From an uncultured Pseudomonadales bacterium (GTDB taxonomy: Bacteria; Pseudomonadota; Gammaproteobacteria; Pseudomonadales; Azotimanducaceae), in assembly GCA_937775265.1 (NCBI GenBank), contig CALKBV010000011.1, positions 1 through 64,000 of the forward strand: a stretch of DNA of 64,000 nt, written 5' to 3'. A model generated the notes under the pieces. It did not search any database. It was not told where the DNA came from and was given only the letters and a program-made list of their open reading frames with translations. The position numbers and the translations under genes are program-made. Of the stretch, positions 1-12,695 are shown in pieces (within the stretch, counting starts at the first letter, position 1; each line of letters opens with the position of its first letter).

Positions 1-1237
1 TATTGACCACTCGCTCAAACGCGGCGTCAGCATCCCGGTTACTCACCAATCTCATGTAAGCCAACACGTTGCGAATCTCTACCCGTTCAAAAAAACGTTG
101 CCCACCGTAGATACGGTAGGGCATCTGGGCCCGCAACAACGCTTCTTCCAATACCCGCGACTGTGCGTTGGATCGATAGAGAATGGCCGATTCCGAGTAG
201 AGGTTACCACTATCCGACCAGGACTTTATCCGCTCGACGATATAACGCGCCTCATCAATCTCGTTATATCCCGCATATAGCTGTATGGGATCACCATCAC
301 CCATATCGGTCCAAAGTTCTTTCCCCAGACGACCCGTATTCTGGTCAATCAATCCATTGGCTGCCGTCAGAATGTTCGACGTAGACCGGTAGTTCTGTTC
401 AAGTCTGACTGTCGAAGCATTCGAAAAATCTTTAGTGAACTGCTGGATGTTCTCAATTTTCGCACCCCGCCAACCGTAAATAGACTGGTCATCATCACCC
501 ACGACCATCAGGTTATCTCTGTTACCAGCAAGAACCCGGAGCCAGGCATATTGAATGGTGTTGGTATCCTGGAACTCGTCAACCAGCAGGGCAGCGAAGC
601 GATCCTGGTAGTGCTTCAGGACCACTGGGTTTTTAAGCCAGAGTTCATGGGCTCGCAACAGAAGTTCAGCAAAGTCGACCATGCCACCGCGCCGGCAGGC
701 CTCTTCATACGCCCGGTAGATTCCCAGATGGGTTTTCAGGTATAGGTCACCATAATCCTCAATACTGGAGGGTCGAAGCCCTTCATCTTTCTGGCCATTG
801 ATCCACCATAGGGCTTGCCTGGCAGGCCACTTCTTCTCATCGACATCAAGACTGATCATCACCCGTTTGACCAGGCGAAGCTGGTCATCAGCATCCAGTA
901 TCTGGAAATTTTGAGGCAGGCCTGCCTCGCGGTGATGGGCTCTTAACAAGCGGTGCGCAATGCCATGAAAGGTCCCTACCCACATGCCTCTTGCTGGAAG
1001 AGCGAGCAGTTGTTCGAGTCTGCCTCGCATTTCTGCCGCCGCCTTGTTGGTAAAGGTAACGGCAAGAATACTGTATGGAGACAGCTCTTCTCTCTGGATC
1101 AGCCAGGCGATTCTATGGATCAGCACACGTGTTTTGCCACTACCTGCGCCCGCAAGAATTAGGGAACTGCCACGAGGCGCAGCGACAGCCTCGCGTTGTC
1201 GCTCATTCAGAGAATCCAGGAGATGGGAGACATCCAT
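1..1237 (-). CDS. uvrD: DNA helicase II UvrD, 5' part (runs off the left edge)
   Basis: SF1A 3'-5' DNA helicase of nucleotide excision and mismatch repair. The first 412 codons are present; the rest lies beyond base 1. The start MDVSHLLDSLNERQREAVAAP is nearly the same as E. coli UvrD. Walker A (AGAGSGKT, residues 29-36), motif Ia (TFTNKAAAEM), the DEFQDTN Walker B/motif II near residue 220, GDDDQSIYGWRG (motif III region) and QNYRSTSNIL (motif IV) are all visible in order. The ATG lies two bases downstream of the glmS stop, so the gene probably shares the glmU-glmS transcript. Rep and PcrA are relatives, but the N-terminus fits UvrD best. Confidence 0.96.
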   Translation of the reverse strand, partial: MDVSHLLDSLNERQREAVAAPRGSSLILAGAGSGKTRVLIHRIAWLIQREELSPYSILAVTFTNKAAAEMRGRLEQLLALPARGMWVGTFHGIAHRLLRAHHREAGLPQNFQILDADDQLRLVKRVMISLDVDEKKWPARQALWWINGQKDEGLRPSSIEDYGDLYLKTHLGIYRAYEEACRRGGMVDFAELLLRAHELWLKNPVVLKHYQDRFAALLVDEFQDTNTIQYAWLRVLAGNRDNLMVVGDDDQSIYGWRGAKIENIQQFTKDFSNASTVRLEQNYRSTSNILTAANGLIDQNTGRLGKELWTDMGDGDPIQLYAGYNEIDEARYIVERIKSWSDSGNLYSESAILYRSNAQSRVLEEALLRAQMPYRIYGGQRFFERVEIRNVLAYMRLVSNRDADAAFERVVN

Positions 1238-1239
1238 GG

Positions 1240-3069
1240 TTATTCGACAGTCACCGATTTGGCCAGGTTTCGTGGCTGGTCTACGTCCGTGCCTTTATAA
1301 ACCGCAACATGATAGGCCAATAGTTGCACAGGGATTGTGTAAACCATGGGAGATATCAATGCGGAGCACGAAGGAACTTTTAGTACTGTGACGCGTTCAG
1401 CCTCCCTCATGGTGACATGTTCGTCTGCGAATACAATAAGCTCAGCACCCCTGGCCCGGACCTCTTCAAGGTTTGATTTGAGTTTCTCGATCAGTTCACC
1501 CCCCGGTGCTACTGTGACCACCGGCATATCATCATCAACCAGGGCGAGCGGGCCATGCTTCAACTCGCCAGCGGGATAACCCTCTGCATGTATATAGGAG
1601 ATCTCTTTCAGCTTCAGCGCCCCTTCAAGCGCAATGGGATAATGGCTGCCGCGTCCCAGGAACAGTGCATGGTCCTTATCAACAAATTTTTCAGCAATAT
1701 GACGGATCTGGTCATCAAGTTTTAACGTCGACTTCACAACATCCGGCAGGGTCTTTAACGCTTCCACCAGTTCACGGTGGCCAGCATCATCAAGCTCATT
1801 GTACTGGCCTATTGCCCCTACAAGCAGCAATAAATCAACCAGCTGGTTGGTGAAGGCTTTCGTTGACGCCACGCAGATCTCTATGCCAGCTTCCAGCATT
1901 AGGGACAGATCGCTCTCTCTGACCAGGGAGCTGTTAGGGACATTACACAGACAAAGGCTGGCAATGTAATTCTTGTCTTTGGCATTCCGCAGTGCCGCCA
2001 GCGTATCGGCGGTTTCACCGGACTGGGATATCGTCACCAGCAACGTCTTTGGAAGAACCACTGTTTTTCGATAACGAAGCTCGCTCGCTATCTCAACCTG
2101 GCAAGGAATACCGGCATACTCTTCGAACCAGTACTTCGCGACCAGTCCGGTGTAGTAACTGCTGCCACAGGCAACAATCTGCACAGCTCCAACTTCCCGA
2201 AAGACTGATTCTGCAGCGATACCGAATGCATGCGTCAATACGTGCTTATCACTCACTCGCCCCGCAAGGGTCCGTCCGATCGCAGCAGGTTGTTCGAAGA
2301 TTTCCTTCTGCATGTAGTGACGGTAGTTACCCTTATCCGCCGCATCGTGGCGCTCGTCCAGCGTAACTGCGCGACTTTCAACAACATCCTTGTTATGCCC
2401 GAAGATGGAGACTTCAGCCGCCGTGATTTCGACGAGCTCTCCTTCTTCCAGAAAAATGAACCTGTCCGTGACTGGTCGCAGGGCCTGGGGATCAGAAGCG
2501 ATATAGTTTTCACCGATGCCCAGGCCGACGACCAGAGGGCTACCCAACCGCGCCGCCATCACTCTGCCCGGATGATTCTCATCGATGACCGCAACGGCGT
2601 AGGCACCTTCCAGTTGATCAAGTAATCGACCCATCGCATCTCGCAGACTGGGCGCGGTCTTCAGTTCGTGATGCAGCAGGTGTGCGATCACTTCAGTATC
2701 AGTCGCAGATTCAAACACGTAACCTTCTTTGGTCAGGTTCTCTCTCAGCGATTCATGGTTTTCAATGATCCCGTTGTGAACGACCGCAATCCCCCCGGAT
2801 GCGTGTGGATGGGCATTTAGCTCACTAGGTTCACCGTGCGTAGCCCATCTTGTGTGAGCTATTCCAGACCTACCAACGGGTCGAGTTTCACGGCAGGCGT
2901 CACTCAATTCTGAGACTTTTCCCTGCCTTCTGGTCCGCTGGAGTTTGCCGTCTTGGTTCAACAAGGCGATACCGGCTGAATCGTAACCCCGGTATTCAAG
3001 CCGCCTTAAGCCCTCAAGAAGAATCTCACTAACTTCACGTTGCGCAACAACACCGACTATCCCGCACAT
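1240..3069 (-). CDS. glmS: Glutamine--fructose-6-phosphate aminotransferase (isomerizing)
   Basis: Makes glucosamine-6-phosphate from fructose-6-phosphate and glutamine, the first step to UDP-GlcNAc for peptidoglycan and lipopolysaccharide. The 609-aa length matches E. coli GlmS. The N-terminal Ntn glutaminase domain starts MCGIVGVV with catalytic Cys2 and carries HTRWATHG. Two SIS sugar-isomerase domains follow (CGSSYYTG near residue 300, SQSGETADT), and the C-terminal tail [13 protein letters not shown] is typical. Only 8 bp separate it from glmU upstream, so the two form a UDP-GlcNAc operon. No glmS ribozyme is expected in this lineage and none was seen. Confidence 0.98.
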   Translation of the reverse strand: MCGIVGVVAQREVSEILLEGLRRLEYRGYDSAGIALLNQDGKLQRTRRQGKVSELSDACRETRPVGRSGIAHTRWATHGEPSELNAHPHASGGIAVVHNGIIENHESLRENLTKEGYVFESATDTEVIAHLLHHELKTAPSLRDAMGRLLDQLEGAYAVAVIDENHPGRVMAARLGSPLVVGLGIGENYIASDPQALRPVTDRFIFLEEGELVEITAAEVSIFGHNKDVVESRAVTLDERHDAADKGNYRHYMQKEIFEQPAAIGRTLAGRVSDKHVLTHAFGIAAESVFREVGAVQIVACGSSYYTGLVAKYWFEEYAGIPCQVEIASELRYRKTVVLPKTLLVTISQSGETADTLAALRNAKDKNYIASLCLCNVPNSSLVRESDLSLMLEAGIEICVASTKAFTNQLVDLLLLVGAIGQYNELDDAGHRELVEALKTLPDVVKSTLKLDDQIRHIAEKFVDKDHALFLGRGSHYPIALEGALKLKEISYIHAEGYPAGELKHGPLALVDDDMPVVTVAPGGELIEKLKSNLEEVRARGAELIVFADEHVTMREAERVTVLKVPSCSALISPMVYTIPVQLLAYHVAVYKGTDVDQPRNLAKSVTVE

Positions 3070-3077
3070 AGTATTTC

Positions 3078-4442
3078 CTAATCCTTCTTCGTCGGTCGTT
3101 GCCAGTTGGCAATAGATTTCTGCTTGCCACGACCAAGGGCCAGCACATTCGCTTCAACATCCTTGGTGATGGTTGAACCAGCGCCAATAGTTGCTCCTGC
3201 ACCAATACGCACCGGGGCAACCAACGATGAATTAGACCCAATAAACGCCCCATCACCAATATAGGTTTCGTATTTATTCACGCCATCGTAGTTGCAGGTG
3301 ATTGTTCCGGCACCAATGTTAGCCCCGGCACCGATGCTGGAATCTCCAAGGTAGGCGAGATGACTGGCCTTGCTCCCTTTACCTAGCTTAGTTTTCTTTA
3401 TTTCGACAAAATTGCCGACAGCTACCTCATCTTCCAGTTCGGCCCCGGGCCGGAGTCGAGCAAAAGGCCCCACTGAACAACGTTCTCCTACTATCGCCCG
3501 CTCAAGCACAGAATTCGCTTTTATGACCGAACCAGTACCAATTTGACTATCAGTGATCACGCAATTGGGGCCAATAGCAACATCGTCACCTATAGTCACT
3601 TCACCTTCAAAAATATTATTGACGTCTATCGAGACACCGCGACCAACCACCAAATTGCCGCGCACATCAATCCGTGCAGGATCCATCAGCTGAACGCCCT
3701 GGTCCATAAGTTGTTGCGCCATTTTTTGCTGCAATGCTCTCTCCAGACCCGCTAATTGCGAGAATGTATTGATACCAGTCACCTCAACCGGATCATTTGT
3801 TTTGTAGGCCTTCACGATCGACCCTCCGTCGTTTGCATAACGAACAATATCAGTGAGCAAAAACTCCTTCTGAGCATTGTCATCAGTTAGCTGCTTAAGC
3901 CAAAACACCAGCTTTCTACCATCGGCGACCATGACACCTGAATTGATTTCCGTGATTGATCGCTGCTGCTTATTGGCGTCTTTTTCTTCAATGATCTCCA
4001 TCACCCGTTCATCTTGTCTCAGGATACGCCCGTAATTATAGGGCTCCACCATATCGACAGTGAGCACCGTAAGATCTGCGTCAACCGAGGTCAGCTCATC
4101 GAGGGTCGTCCTTTTAACAAGCGGTGCATCGCCTAAAAGGATCAATACCCGGGAATCCGGGTCAATACCGGGCGCCGCCTGTTGCATGGCATGCCCAGTG
4201 CCTTTTCGCTCGGCCTGGTAAACCCACTTAATATCTGTTCGGTCGGCAAATTTGGCCTTAACTTCTTCAGAGCCTTGCCCTACGACAACATGAACCCTGG
4301 TGGGAGAGAAGCTGCTTACCGTTTCAAGTAAATGCTCAAGTAACGGTTTTCCTGCCAGCGTCTGCAATACTTTAGGCTTGTCCGAGCACATACGACTGCC
4401 GACGCCTGCCGCCAGGATGCATACTTCAAGGGATTGGGTCAT
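3078..4442 (-). CDS. glmU: Bifunctional GlcNAc-1-P uridyltransferase / GlcN-1-P acetyltransferase
   Basis: Catalyses the last two steps to UDP-N-acetylglucosamine: acetylation of GlcN-1-P and uridylylation. The 454-aa length is standard. The pyrophosphorylase motif [18 protein letters not shown] lies at about residues 10-28. A left-handed beta-helix of hexapeptide repeats begins near residue 255, with the acetyltransferase region [19 protein letters not shown] and a final [11 protein letters not shown]. It is the first gene of glmU-glmS(-uvrD). Its likely promoter overlaps the terminator of the upstream atp operon (see 4468-4497). Confidence 0.98.
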   Translation of the reverse strand: MTQSLEVCILAAGVGSRMCSDKPKVLQTLAGKPLLEHLLETVSSFSPTRVHVVVGQGSEEVKAKFADRTDIKWVYQAERKGTGHAMQQAAPGIDPDSRVLILLGDAPLVKRTTLDELTSVDADLTVLTVDMVEPYNYGRILRQDERVMEIIEEKDANKQQRSITEINSGVMVADGRKLVFWLKQLTDDNAQKEFLLTDIVRYANDGGSIVKAYKTNDPVEVTGINTFSQLAGLERALQQKMAQQLMDQGVQLMDPARIDVRGNLVVGRGVSIDVNNIFEGEVTIGDDVAIGPNCVITDSQIGTGSVIKANSVLERAIVGERCSVGPFARLRPGAELEDEVAVGNFVEIKKTKLGKGSKASHLAYLGDSSIGAGANIGAGTITCNYDGVNKYETYIGDGAFIGSNSSLVAPVRIGAGATIGAGSTITKDVEANVLALGRGKQKSIANWQRPTKKD

Positions 4443-4467
4443 GGCAAAAGTTTACCTCAAAAGACGT

Positions 4468-4497
4468 ATTCTAAACGGACACAAAAAAGGCGGCCAA
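4468..4497 (-). promoter_or_regulatory. Probable sigma70 promoter of glmU
   Basis: On the minus strand TTGGCC (4492-4497), an 18-nt spacer and TAGAAT (4468-4473) lie just upstream of glmU. The -35 hexamer sits inside the stem-loop that terminates the atp operon, so one short sequence seems to serve both purposes. Inferred from sequence only. Confidence 0.45.
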
Positions 4498-4504
4498 GGC
4501 CGCC
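4483..4504 (-). terminator. Rho-independent terminator of the atp operon
   Basis: Read on the minus strand, GGCGGCC-TT-GGCCGCC is a GC-rich hairpin followed directly by six Ts. It lies about 115 bp beyond the atpC stop codon and in front of glmU. It separates the ATP synthase operon from the glmU-glmS unit. Confidence 0.85.
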
Positions 4505-4619
4505 TCGTGTCATTTTATTGATGTCATCGCCATCCCAGCCGAGATGACAGTGCTCGGCGCGCAAACTCAGGGCAATTGAACAAACGGCCCTAAACACTAA
4601 ATAGCCGACCACAAACAGT

Positions 4620-5042
4620 CTAATTTTTTTTGTTGCGAACCTTTTGAATGGTTCGCAGCATTGCCGCTTGTTCCTGCAGGTCCGCGGTAATACGTGCGAA
4701 GTCGATATCCGATCTCTGGCCTGATAGCTCCAGTTCCGCTTTCTTCTTCGCCTCCAGCGCCTCCGCTTCGTCAAGATCGTCGGCACGCATAGCCGTGTCT
4801 GCCAGAATAGTGATTGAAGTTGGCTGAACTTCAATGAAACCCCCCGACGCAAAGAAGGTTTGTTCTTCGCCACCCTCAAGGATTAACCGAACAGGGCCGG
4901 GCTTCACCCCGGACAACAGAGGTGTGTGACCCGGTAAAATACCCAACTCGCCAATGGTGCCAGATGCAACAACCATCTCTACCTGTCCGGCAAAGATTTC
5001 TTGCTCTGCGCTAACGATGCTACAAAAAACTGTAGAAGCCAT
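4620..5042 (-). CDS. atpC: ATP synthase F1 subunit epsilon
   Basis: Subunit of the F1 central stalk that couples rotation to catalysis and inhibits ATP hydrolysis. At 140 aa it is of normal length. An N-terminal beta-sandwich (FCSIVSAEQEIFAGQVEMVV, GELGILPGHTPLLSG) is followed by a two-helix C-terminal domain rich in Ala/Glu/Lys. It is the last gene of the atp operon, 8 bp after atpD, with a strong terminator downstream. Confidence 0.97.
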   Translation of the reverse strand: MASTVFCSIVSAEQEIFAGQVEMVVASGTIGELGILPGHTPLLSGVKPGPVRLILEGGEEQTFFASGGFIEVQPTSITILADTAMRADDLDEAEALEAKKKAELELSGQRSDIDFARITADLQEQAAMLRTIQKVRNKKN

Positions 5043-5050
5043 TTAGTTAC

Positions 5051-6445
<1,395 letters not shown>

Positions 6446-6466
6446 TTAACACTATGGAGGTGCCTG

Positions 6467-7327
6467 CTATACCGCTGCAGCACCACTGACAATTTCTGAT
6501 AGTTCCTGTGTAATCGCAGCCTGCCGGGCATTGTTCATGATCAGCTGCAGCTCATCAATCAGATCACCTGCATTATCTGTGGCGCTCTTCATTGCGATCA
6601 TCTTCGCAGCCTGTTCACAGGCTACGTTCTCAACCACTCCCTGATACACCTGGGATTCAATGAACCTGGTGACCAGGCCCTCAATCAACTGGCGCGCATC
6701 CGGCTCATAAATATAGTCCCAGCGATGCTGCATACCCTCGTCTTCCTCAGGGTCCAGCGGGACCAATTGTCTGATCGTGGGCGTCTGGATCATGGTGTTA
6801 ACGAATACGTTGTTAGCAAGAAAAATCTTGTCGACTTTACCTTCCTCAAACGCATCGAGCATAACCTTGATGCTACCTATAAGATCGCTGATCTGCGGAG
6901 ATTCACTCACATGTGAACTGGCCGCAACAACGTTTCCGCCGTAGCTTCTGAAAAATTGCGCTCCCTTGTTACCGATAAGACACAAATCGTATTCAATTCC
7001 CTGTTCTGACCAGGTTTTTATTTCACTAATCACTTTCTTGAGCAGGTTTATGTTGAGACCACCACACAAACCCTTATCGGTGGTGATAACAATGAAGCCG
7101 ACCCGTTTAACGTCACGCTCTACCATAAACTCGTGGTGATACTCGGGCGAAGCATTGGCGACATGACCAATCACAGATCTGATGTGATCAGAATAGGGCC
7201 TGCCCCTTGCCATGCGTTCCTGGGCTTTACGCATCTTGCTCGCCGCTACCATTTCCATGGCACTGGTGATCTTCTGCGTATTCTTAATACTGCCTATCTG
7301 TTTTCGGAGCTCTTTGGCATTCGCCAT
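6467..7327 (-). CDS. atpG: ATP synthase F1 subunit gamma
   Basis: Central rotor shaft of F1. The 286-aa protein has the conserved N-terminal helix ([28 protein letters not shown]), the [10 protein letters not shown] motif near residue 90 and the C-terminal helix [36 protein letters not shown]. These two coiled helices penetrate the alpha/beta hexamer. It sits in normal order between atpA and atpD. Confidence 0.98.
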   Translation of the reverse strand: MANAKELRKQIGSIKNTQKITSAMEMVAASKMRKAQERMARGRPYSDHIRSVIGHVANASPEYHHEFMVERDVKRVGFIVITTDKGLCGGLNINLLKKVISEIKTWSEQGIEYDLCLIGNKGAQFFRSYGGNVVAASSHVSESPQISDLIGSIKVMLDAFEEGKVDKIFLANNVFVNTMIQTPTIRQLVPLDPEEDEGMQHRWDYIYEPDARQLIEGLVTRFIESQVYQGVVENVACEQAAKMIAMKSATDNAGDLIDELQLIMNNARQAAITQELSEIVSGAAAV

Positions 7328-7352
7328 AACTGCCTCGTTAGTGAACTATTGC

Positions 7353-8897
7353 TTACCAGGACTGTGTTGATTTGAACGCTTCGACGGCCTTGTGCATCCG
7401 ATCGACTACATCATCGGAGTAAGCACCTTCTGCATTAACCTCATTCATAAAGTCAGCGTGCTGAGAGTTCATGTAAGAGACCAGGGCAGCTTCGAAATCC
7501 AGCACCTTCTCTACCTCAACATCCTGCAGAAAACCTTCGTTCGCCGCATAAAGCACCACGCCCATTTCAGCAACGGTCATCGGGGCATACTGTTTTTGCT
7601 TCATGAGCTCGTTAATTCGCTCACCATGTTCCAGCTGCCTTCGAGTCGCGTCATCGAGATCAGATGCAAACTGTGAAAAAGCCGCCAGTTCACGATACTG
7701 AGCTAGTGCAAGCTTGATACCACCAGAAATCTTGGACATAAATTTCATTTGAGCATCACCACCAACTCTGGATACCGAAATACCCGGATTCATGGCGGGT
7801 CGTTCGCCCGCATTAAACTTGTCAGATTCCAGAAATATCTGCCCGTCTGTAATCGAAATGACATTGGTTGGAACGAATGCAGATACGTCACCTGCTTGCG
7901 TCTCAATAATCGGCAGTGCGGTCAGGGAACCTGTCTTACCTTTAACCTCACCATTAGTAAAAGCTTCAACGTAATCGGCATTTACTCGAGCTGCACGTTC
8001 CAGCAAGCGGGAGTGGAGGTAAAATACATCACCTGGATAGGCTTCACGTCCTGGTGGACGTCTTAGCAGCAAAGATACCTGTCTGTATGCCCAGGCCTGT
8101 TTTGTCAGGTCGTCGTAGATGATCAGTGCATCTTCACCGCGGTCACGGAAATACTCACCCATCGCACAACCAGAGTAGGCTGAAACATATTGCATAGGCG
8201 CAGGGTCCGCAGCACCAGCGACAACGACAATTGTGTTCTCCATCGCTCCATGCTCTTCAAGGGTACGAACCACGTCTGCAACCGATGAGAGCTTCTGGCC
8301 GATAGCGACATAAACACACTTAATACCAGACTTAGCCTGGTTAATAATTGTATCGATGGCAATCGCCGTCTTGCCTGTCTGCCTGTCACCAATGATCAAT
8401 TCGCGCTGGCCCCGGCCAACGGGAATCATAGAGTCGATACACTTGAGGCCAGTCTGGACCGGCTGGTCAACATGCTGACGAGCAATAACACCCGGCGCTA
8501 CCTTTTCAACGGGCGATGAACTGGAGGCGTTGATTGACCCCTTACCATCGATAGGATTACCTAGCGCGTCTACGACGCGACCGAGCAATTCAGGTCCGGC
8601 TGGAACTTCAAGAATTCGACCCGTGCATTTTGCAGTCTGGCCTTCTCGAAGACTTTTGTAGTCTCCCAGCACTACCGCACCGACAGAGTCGCGCTCTAGG
8701 TTCAGAGCAAACCCGAACAAATTGCCCGGAAACTCGATCATTTCACCGTTCTGGACATCCGCCAGGCCATGGATCCGGACAATACCGTCAGATACACTGA
8801 CGATGGTTCCTTCATTTCTGGCCTCGGACGAGACATCAAGCTTTTCAATTCGTTGCTTGATAATCTCGCTAATTTCGGAAGGATTCAGTTGTTGCAT
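7353..8897 (-). CDS. atpA: ATP synthase F1 subunit alpha
   Basis: Regulatory nucleotide-binding subunit of F1, 514 aa. Walker A GDRQTGKT is at residues 170-177. [22 protein letters not shown], the [24 protein letters not shown] segment and the arginine-finger region [13 protein letters not shown] are present. The N-terminal stretch ([15 protein letters not shown]) is the docking site for the delta subunit. An unusually roomy gap of 105 bp separates it from atpH upstream. Confidence 0.99.
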   Translation of the reverse strand: MQQLNPSEISEIIKQRIEKLDVSSEARNEGTIVSVSDGIVRIHGLADVQNGEMIEFPGNLFGFALNLERDSVGAVVLGDYKSLREGQTAKCTGRILEVPAGPELLGRVVDALGNPIDGKGSINASSSSPVEKVAPGVIARQHVDQPVQTGLKCIDSMIPVGRGQRELIIGDRQTGKTAIAIDTIINQAKSGIKCVYVAIGQKLSSVADVVRTLEEHGAMENTIVVVAGAADPAPMQYVSAYSGCAMGEYFRDRGEDALIIYDDLTKQAWAYRQVSLLLRRPPGREAYPGDVFYLHSRLLERAARVNADYVEAFTNGEVKGKTGSLTALPIIETQAGDVSAFVPTNVISITDGQIFLESDKFNAGERPAMNPGISVSRVGGDAQMKFMSKISGGIKLALAQYRELAAFSQFASDLDDATRRQLEHGERINELMKQKQYAPMTVAEMGVVLYAANEGFLQDVEVEKVLDFEAALVSYMNSQHADFMNEVNAEGAYSDDVVDRMHKAVEAFKSTQSW

Positions 8898-9002
8898 ATC
8901 CTGTTCCCCAAAGGAAAGTTAAATTCTATTCGTACGTTCAAATTCTCTTTACATCGCGGCTCAATCAAGCCGTTGTTACATTATCTAACCAAGCTTCTGA
9001 AT

Positions 9003-9545
9003 CTAGCTAAGCACCAGAGATAGCTTTTCCAGCCTGCCTTTCACCGAGTCATCGATAACCGTATCCTCTGCTCGAATGACTACACCGCCAATTAGCAACT
9101 TGTCGACCTCGGTTTCAATATTAATGTCTCGTTGCAGCATGCGTTGCAGCGCCGCACCCAATTCAATTTTTTCCTGATCAGATACTTCGAATGCGCTAGT
9201 TACCTCTACGTCCATGGTCTTTTCATGGTTCGCTTTTAACAACTCAAATAGCTCAGCAATAGTCGGCAGCAAAGCAAGTCGACCATATTCGGCCAATACG
9301 CTTACAAAGTTCTGGCCGTCCTGGTTAAGACCATCACCCATCAGCTGCAGAATAAGGCTGGTTTCGTCTTCTGTCGTCAGTGTCGGGTTATCGAGTACTT
9401 CTTCTACTATAGGTTCCGAGACTGCTGCAGCCAGCAGGCTCAGCATCCTGGACCAGGTTCCAAGGCCGTCTGTTTGATCCAGCCCCCTTGAAAACGCTGC
9501 TCTCGCGTAGGGCCTGGCGATCGTTGGTAATTCTGCTTCAGCCAT
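9003..9545 (-). CDS. atpH: ATP synthase F1 subunit delta
   Basis: Peripheral-stalk protein joining the b subunits to the top of F1. The 180-aa protein starts MAEAELPTIARPYARAAF, the typical OSCP/delta N-terminus, and ends with a conserved-type segment in which GGVVIRAEDTVIDDSVKGRLEKL is recognisable. It lies 8 bp downstream of atpF. Confidence 0.96.
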   Translation of the reverse strand: MAEAELPTIARPYARAAFSRGLDQTDGLGTWSRMLSLLAAAVSEPIVEEVLDNPTLTTEDETSLILQLMGDGLNQDGQNFVSVLAEYGRLALLPTIAELFELLKANHEKTMDVEVTSAFEVSDQEKIELGAALQRMLQRDINIETEVDKLLIGGVVIRAEDTVIDDSVKGRLEKLSLVLS

Positions 9546-9553
9546 CCTAGCCT

Positions 9554-10024
9554 CTAGAGTTGCGCGCTAAGTTTAGACAGCATCGCTTCGTGTGCAGCAC
9601 GGTCAACAGATGTTTCAAGAATTCTCTCAGCACCCTCAACTGCTAGCTCACCAACCTTCGCCCGAAGCTCTTCCCTGGCGCGATTGATCTCTTGATCAAT
9701 CTCTGCTTGAGCGCCCTCTACAATACGGGCTGCCTCATCAGTAGCCTTGGCTTTAGCTTCTGCTTCAATCTGCGAAGCTCTGGTTCTGGCCTGAGCAATC
9801 AGTTCTGCTGATTGCTTCTTGGCTTCTTCGAGTTCAAGGCCTGCTGATTCGTTGGCTTGCTCCAGCTGCTTCTCCGCGGCCGTTGCTTTCTCTAGTCCGT
9901 CAGAAATAGCTTGCTGGCGTTCTCTCATAATTGACGTGAGAGGCGGCCAAACATATTTCATGCAAAACAAGACGAAGAGGATGAAAGAAATCGCCTGCCC
10001 CAGCATCGTCAAATTAATATTCAC
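9554..10024 (-). CDS. atpF: ATP synthase Fo subunit b
   Basis: Peripheral-stalk subunit, 156 aa as in E. coli. One N-terminal membrane helix (residues about 4-26, starting [20 protein letters not shown]) is followed by KYVWPP. A long, highly charged Ala/Glu/Lys/Gln-rich coiled coil then fills the rest of the protein. It sits between atpE and atpH in the standard order. Confidence 0.97.
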   Translation of the reverse strand: MNINLTMLGQAISFILFVLFCMKYVWPPLTSIMRERQQAISDGLEKATAAEKQLEQANESAGLELEEAKKQSAELIAQARTRASQIEAEAKAKATDEAARIVEGAQAEIDQEINRAREELRAKVGELAVEGAERILETSVDRAAHEAMLSKLSAQL

Positions 10025-10062
10025 AGTTCACCTCTGGCTTTAATTAAGCGTCTCGCGAGAAT

Positions 10063-10290
<228 letters not shown>

Positions 10291-10321
10291 TTACTCCTAC
10301 TTTATAAGCCGTTTTTTAAAA

Positions 10322-11176
<855 letters not shown>

Positions 11177-11235
11177 TTAATGCGCTTTGGTAGAAGCTGC
11201 CGTCTGAAACATATCTTCAACCTGCTTTATTAGTG

Positions 11236-11646
11236 TCAACGCTTCAGTAACCTGCGAGACCCATACCAAAGGATAACAGCTACACACAACTGCAATCCTA
11301 CAAATGTACCGAAAAACACTAACACATTCAGTGGCTTAACGAATACAAACACCAGAGCAAACAGGGCTATTGTTAGGGCAAACTTGCCCACCTCGCCTCG
11401 CAGTGCCTGGCTAAGGCCTGGATCACCTTTGATCACAGGTCTCAAGCTCACCACCAATGTGTAACACCCGGGAACGATGCACGTTACTCCTGCCATCACG
11501 GCAGATATCGCCGCTACCCGGTCAAAAACCAAACACAAAGCTGATGCAAGAAATGTCGCAAAGAACTGTGCTGCAACGATTTGAAAAATCGGCGATTTGG
11601 TTAAATTGCCCAATCGGTTAGACGCCTTTGCTTTCATTAAAACCAA
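11236..11646 (-). CDS. atpI: ATP synthase-associated protein I
   Basis: Small membrane protein at the head of the atp operon; in this family it is linked to c-ring assembly. The 136-aa protein has four predicted membrane segments (residues about 20-38, 45-65, 80-103 and 106-128). A second ATG three codons in (MKAKASN) is an equally good start. The identification rests on size, topology and its place in front of atpB, since sequence conservation in AtpI is low. Confidence 0.85.
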   Translation of the reverse strand: MVLMKAKASNRLGNLTKSPIFQIVAAQFFATFLASALCLVFDRVAAISAVMAGVTCIVPGCYTLVVSLRPVIKGDPGLSQALRGEVGKFALTIALFALVFVFVKPLNVLVFFGTFVGLQLCVAVILWYGSRRLLKR

Positions 11647-11687
11647 AAGATTTCTTATTCAAAAACGCCCGCTTCGTCGCGCAGCAG

Positions 11688-11716
11688 AGTATAGAGATTA
11701 AGCAGTACCGGGGCAA
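11688..11716 (-). promoter_or_regulatory. Probable sigma70 promoter of the atp operon
   Basis: On the minus strand TTGCCC (11711-11716), a 17-nt spacer and TATACT (11688-11693) lie about 45 bp upstream of the atpI start. The spacing is ideal and both hexamers are close to consensus. Position and orientation suit the nine-gene atp operon. Confidence 0.6.
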
Positions 11717-11791
11717 CTTGGAACGTCAGTTTTTATGAGGTTAAGTCGGAATTACCAATACTTTGCTAAAGAAGCACTAACTGTCAGTTCT

Positions 11792-12655
11792 TTACTCCTC
11801 CTGGTATCCCATCTTCGACAGTATTCCGTCGAGTTCATCGAGGGAGCTGTAGCTGATCACCAACTTTCCTGTGCCTTTCTTGGTATGCCTTATCTGGACT
11901 GGCTGACCCAGGGTTTGGCCAAGACTTTGCTCAAGCCGCCTTGTATCTGCATCCTGACCCGGCTTCACTCCTGCGCCCCCTGCAGTCTTACCGGCAGCTC
12001 GAACCAATTCTTCTGTCTGTCTTACGTTTAGCCCCCTGGCAACAACCTGTTTGGCGACCGCTACCTGTTCATTAACCTCTAGCGTCAGCAGCGCACGGGC
12101 ATGACCCATTTCCAGGTCTCCTGCCACCAGCATTTCCGCAACCGGCGGTGCCAGTTGAGTCAATCGCAGAGTATTTGTCACAGCACTGCGAGATTTACCT
12201 ACCGCATCAGCCACTTCCTGATGAGTAAACTGGAAATCATCGATAAGCCGCTGCAAGGCGGTAGCCTCTTCCAGTGGGTTCAGGTCTTCCCGTTGGATAT
12301 TCTCGATAAGAGACATCGCAAGGGCTGATTCGTCATCGACGGTTCGGATAACTGCCGGTATTTTTTCTATGCCTGCTAATTGTGCAGCTCTCCAGCGCCT
12401 TTCACCCGCAATGATCTCGTAACGATCATCGCCAATTGGCCGCAGCACAATTGGCTGGATGACACCCTGGGCTTTTATCGAGTCGCTCAGCTCTGCAATG
12501 GATTCCTCAGCAAAATAGGTTCTCGGCTGATACTTTCCAGGCTGAATGAATTCTATCGGAATCTCTTCGAGACCGGTTTTGGGTGGCGCTACTTCGTCCT
12601 TCTTTGGAAGCATTGCATTCAGGCCCCGGCCCAAGCCTCTTTTCTTAGCCGCCAT
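11792..12655 (-). CDS. parB: Chromosome partitioning protein ParB
   Basis: CTP-dependent DNA clamp that loads at parS and positions the origin region. The 287-aa protein starts with the basic RGLGRGLNAML. It has the nucleotide-binding box GERRWRA (residues 84-90), ENIQREDLNP (118-127), a helix-turn-helix near 145-166 (HQEVADAVGKSRSAVTNTLRL) and a C-terminal dimerisation domain. It is 40 bp downstream of parA. Two parS sites, its expected targets, lie in recF at 24510-24525 and 25224-25239. Confidence 0.97.
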   Translation of the reverse strand: MAAKKRGLGRGLNAMLPKKDEVAPPKTGLEEIPIEFIQPGKYQPRTYFAEESIAELSDSIKAQGVIQPIVLRPIGDDRYEIIAGERRWRAAQLAGIEKIPAVIRTVDDESALAMSLIENIQREDLNPLEEATALQRLIDDFQFTHQEVADAVGKSRSAVTNTLRLTQLAPPVAEMLVAGDLEMGHARALLTLEVNEQVAVAKQVVARGLNVRQTEELVRAAGKTAGGAGVKPGQDADTRRLEQSLGQTLGQPVQIRHTKKGTGKLVISYSSLDELDGILSKMGYQEE

Positions 12656-12695
12656 TATTTAGATTCCTCGAAGTTGCAACGCTTGCTGAATTCTG

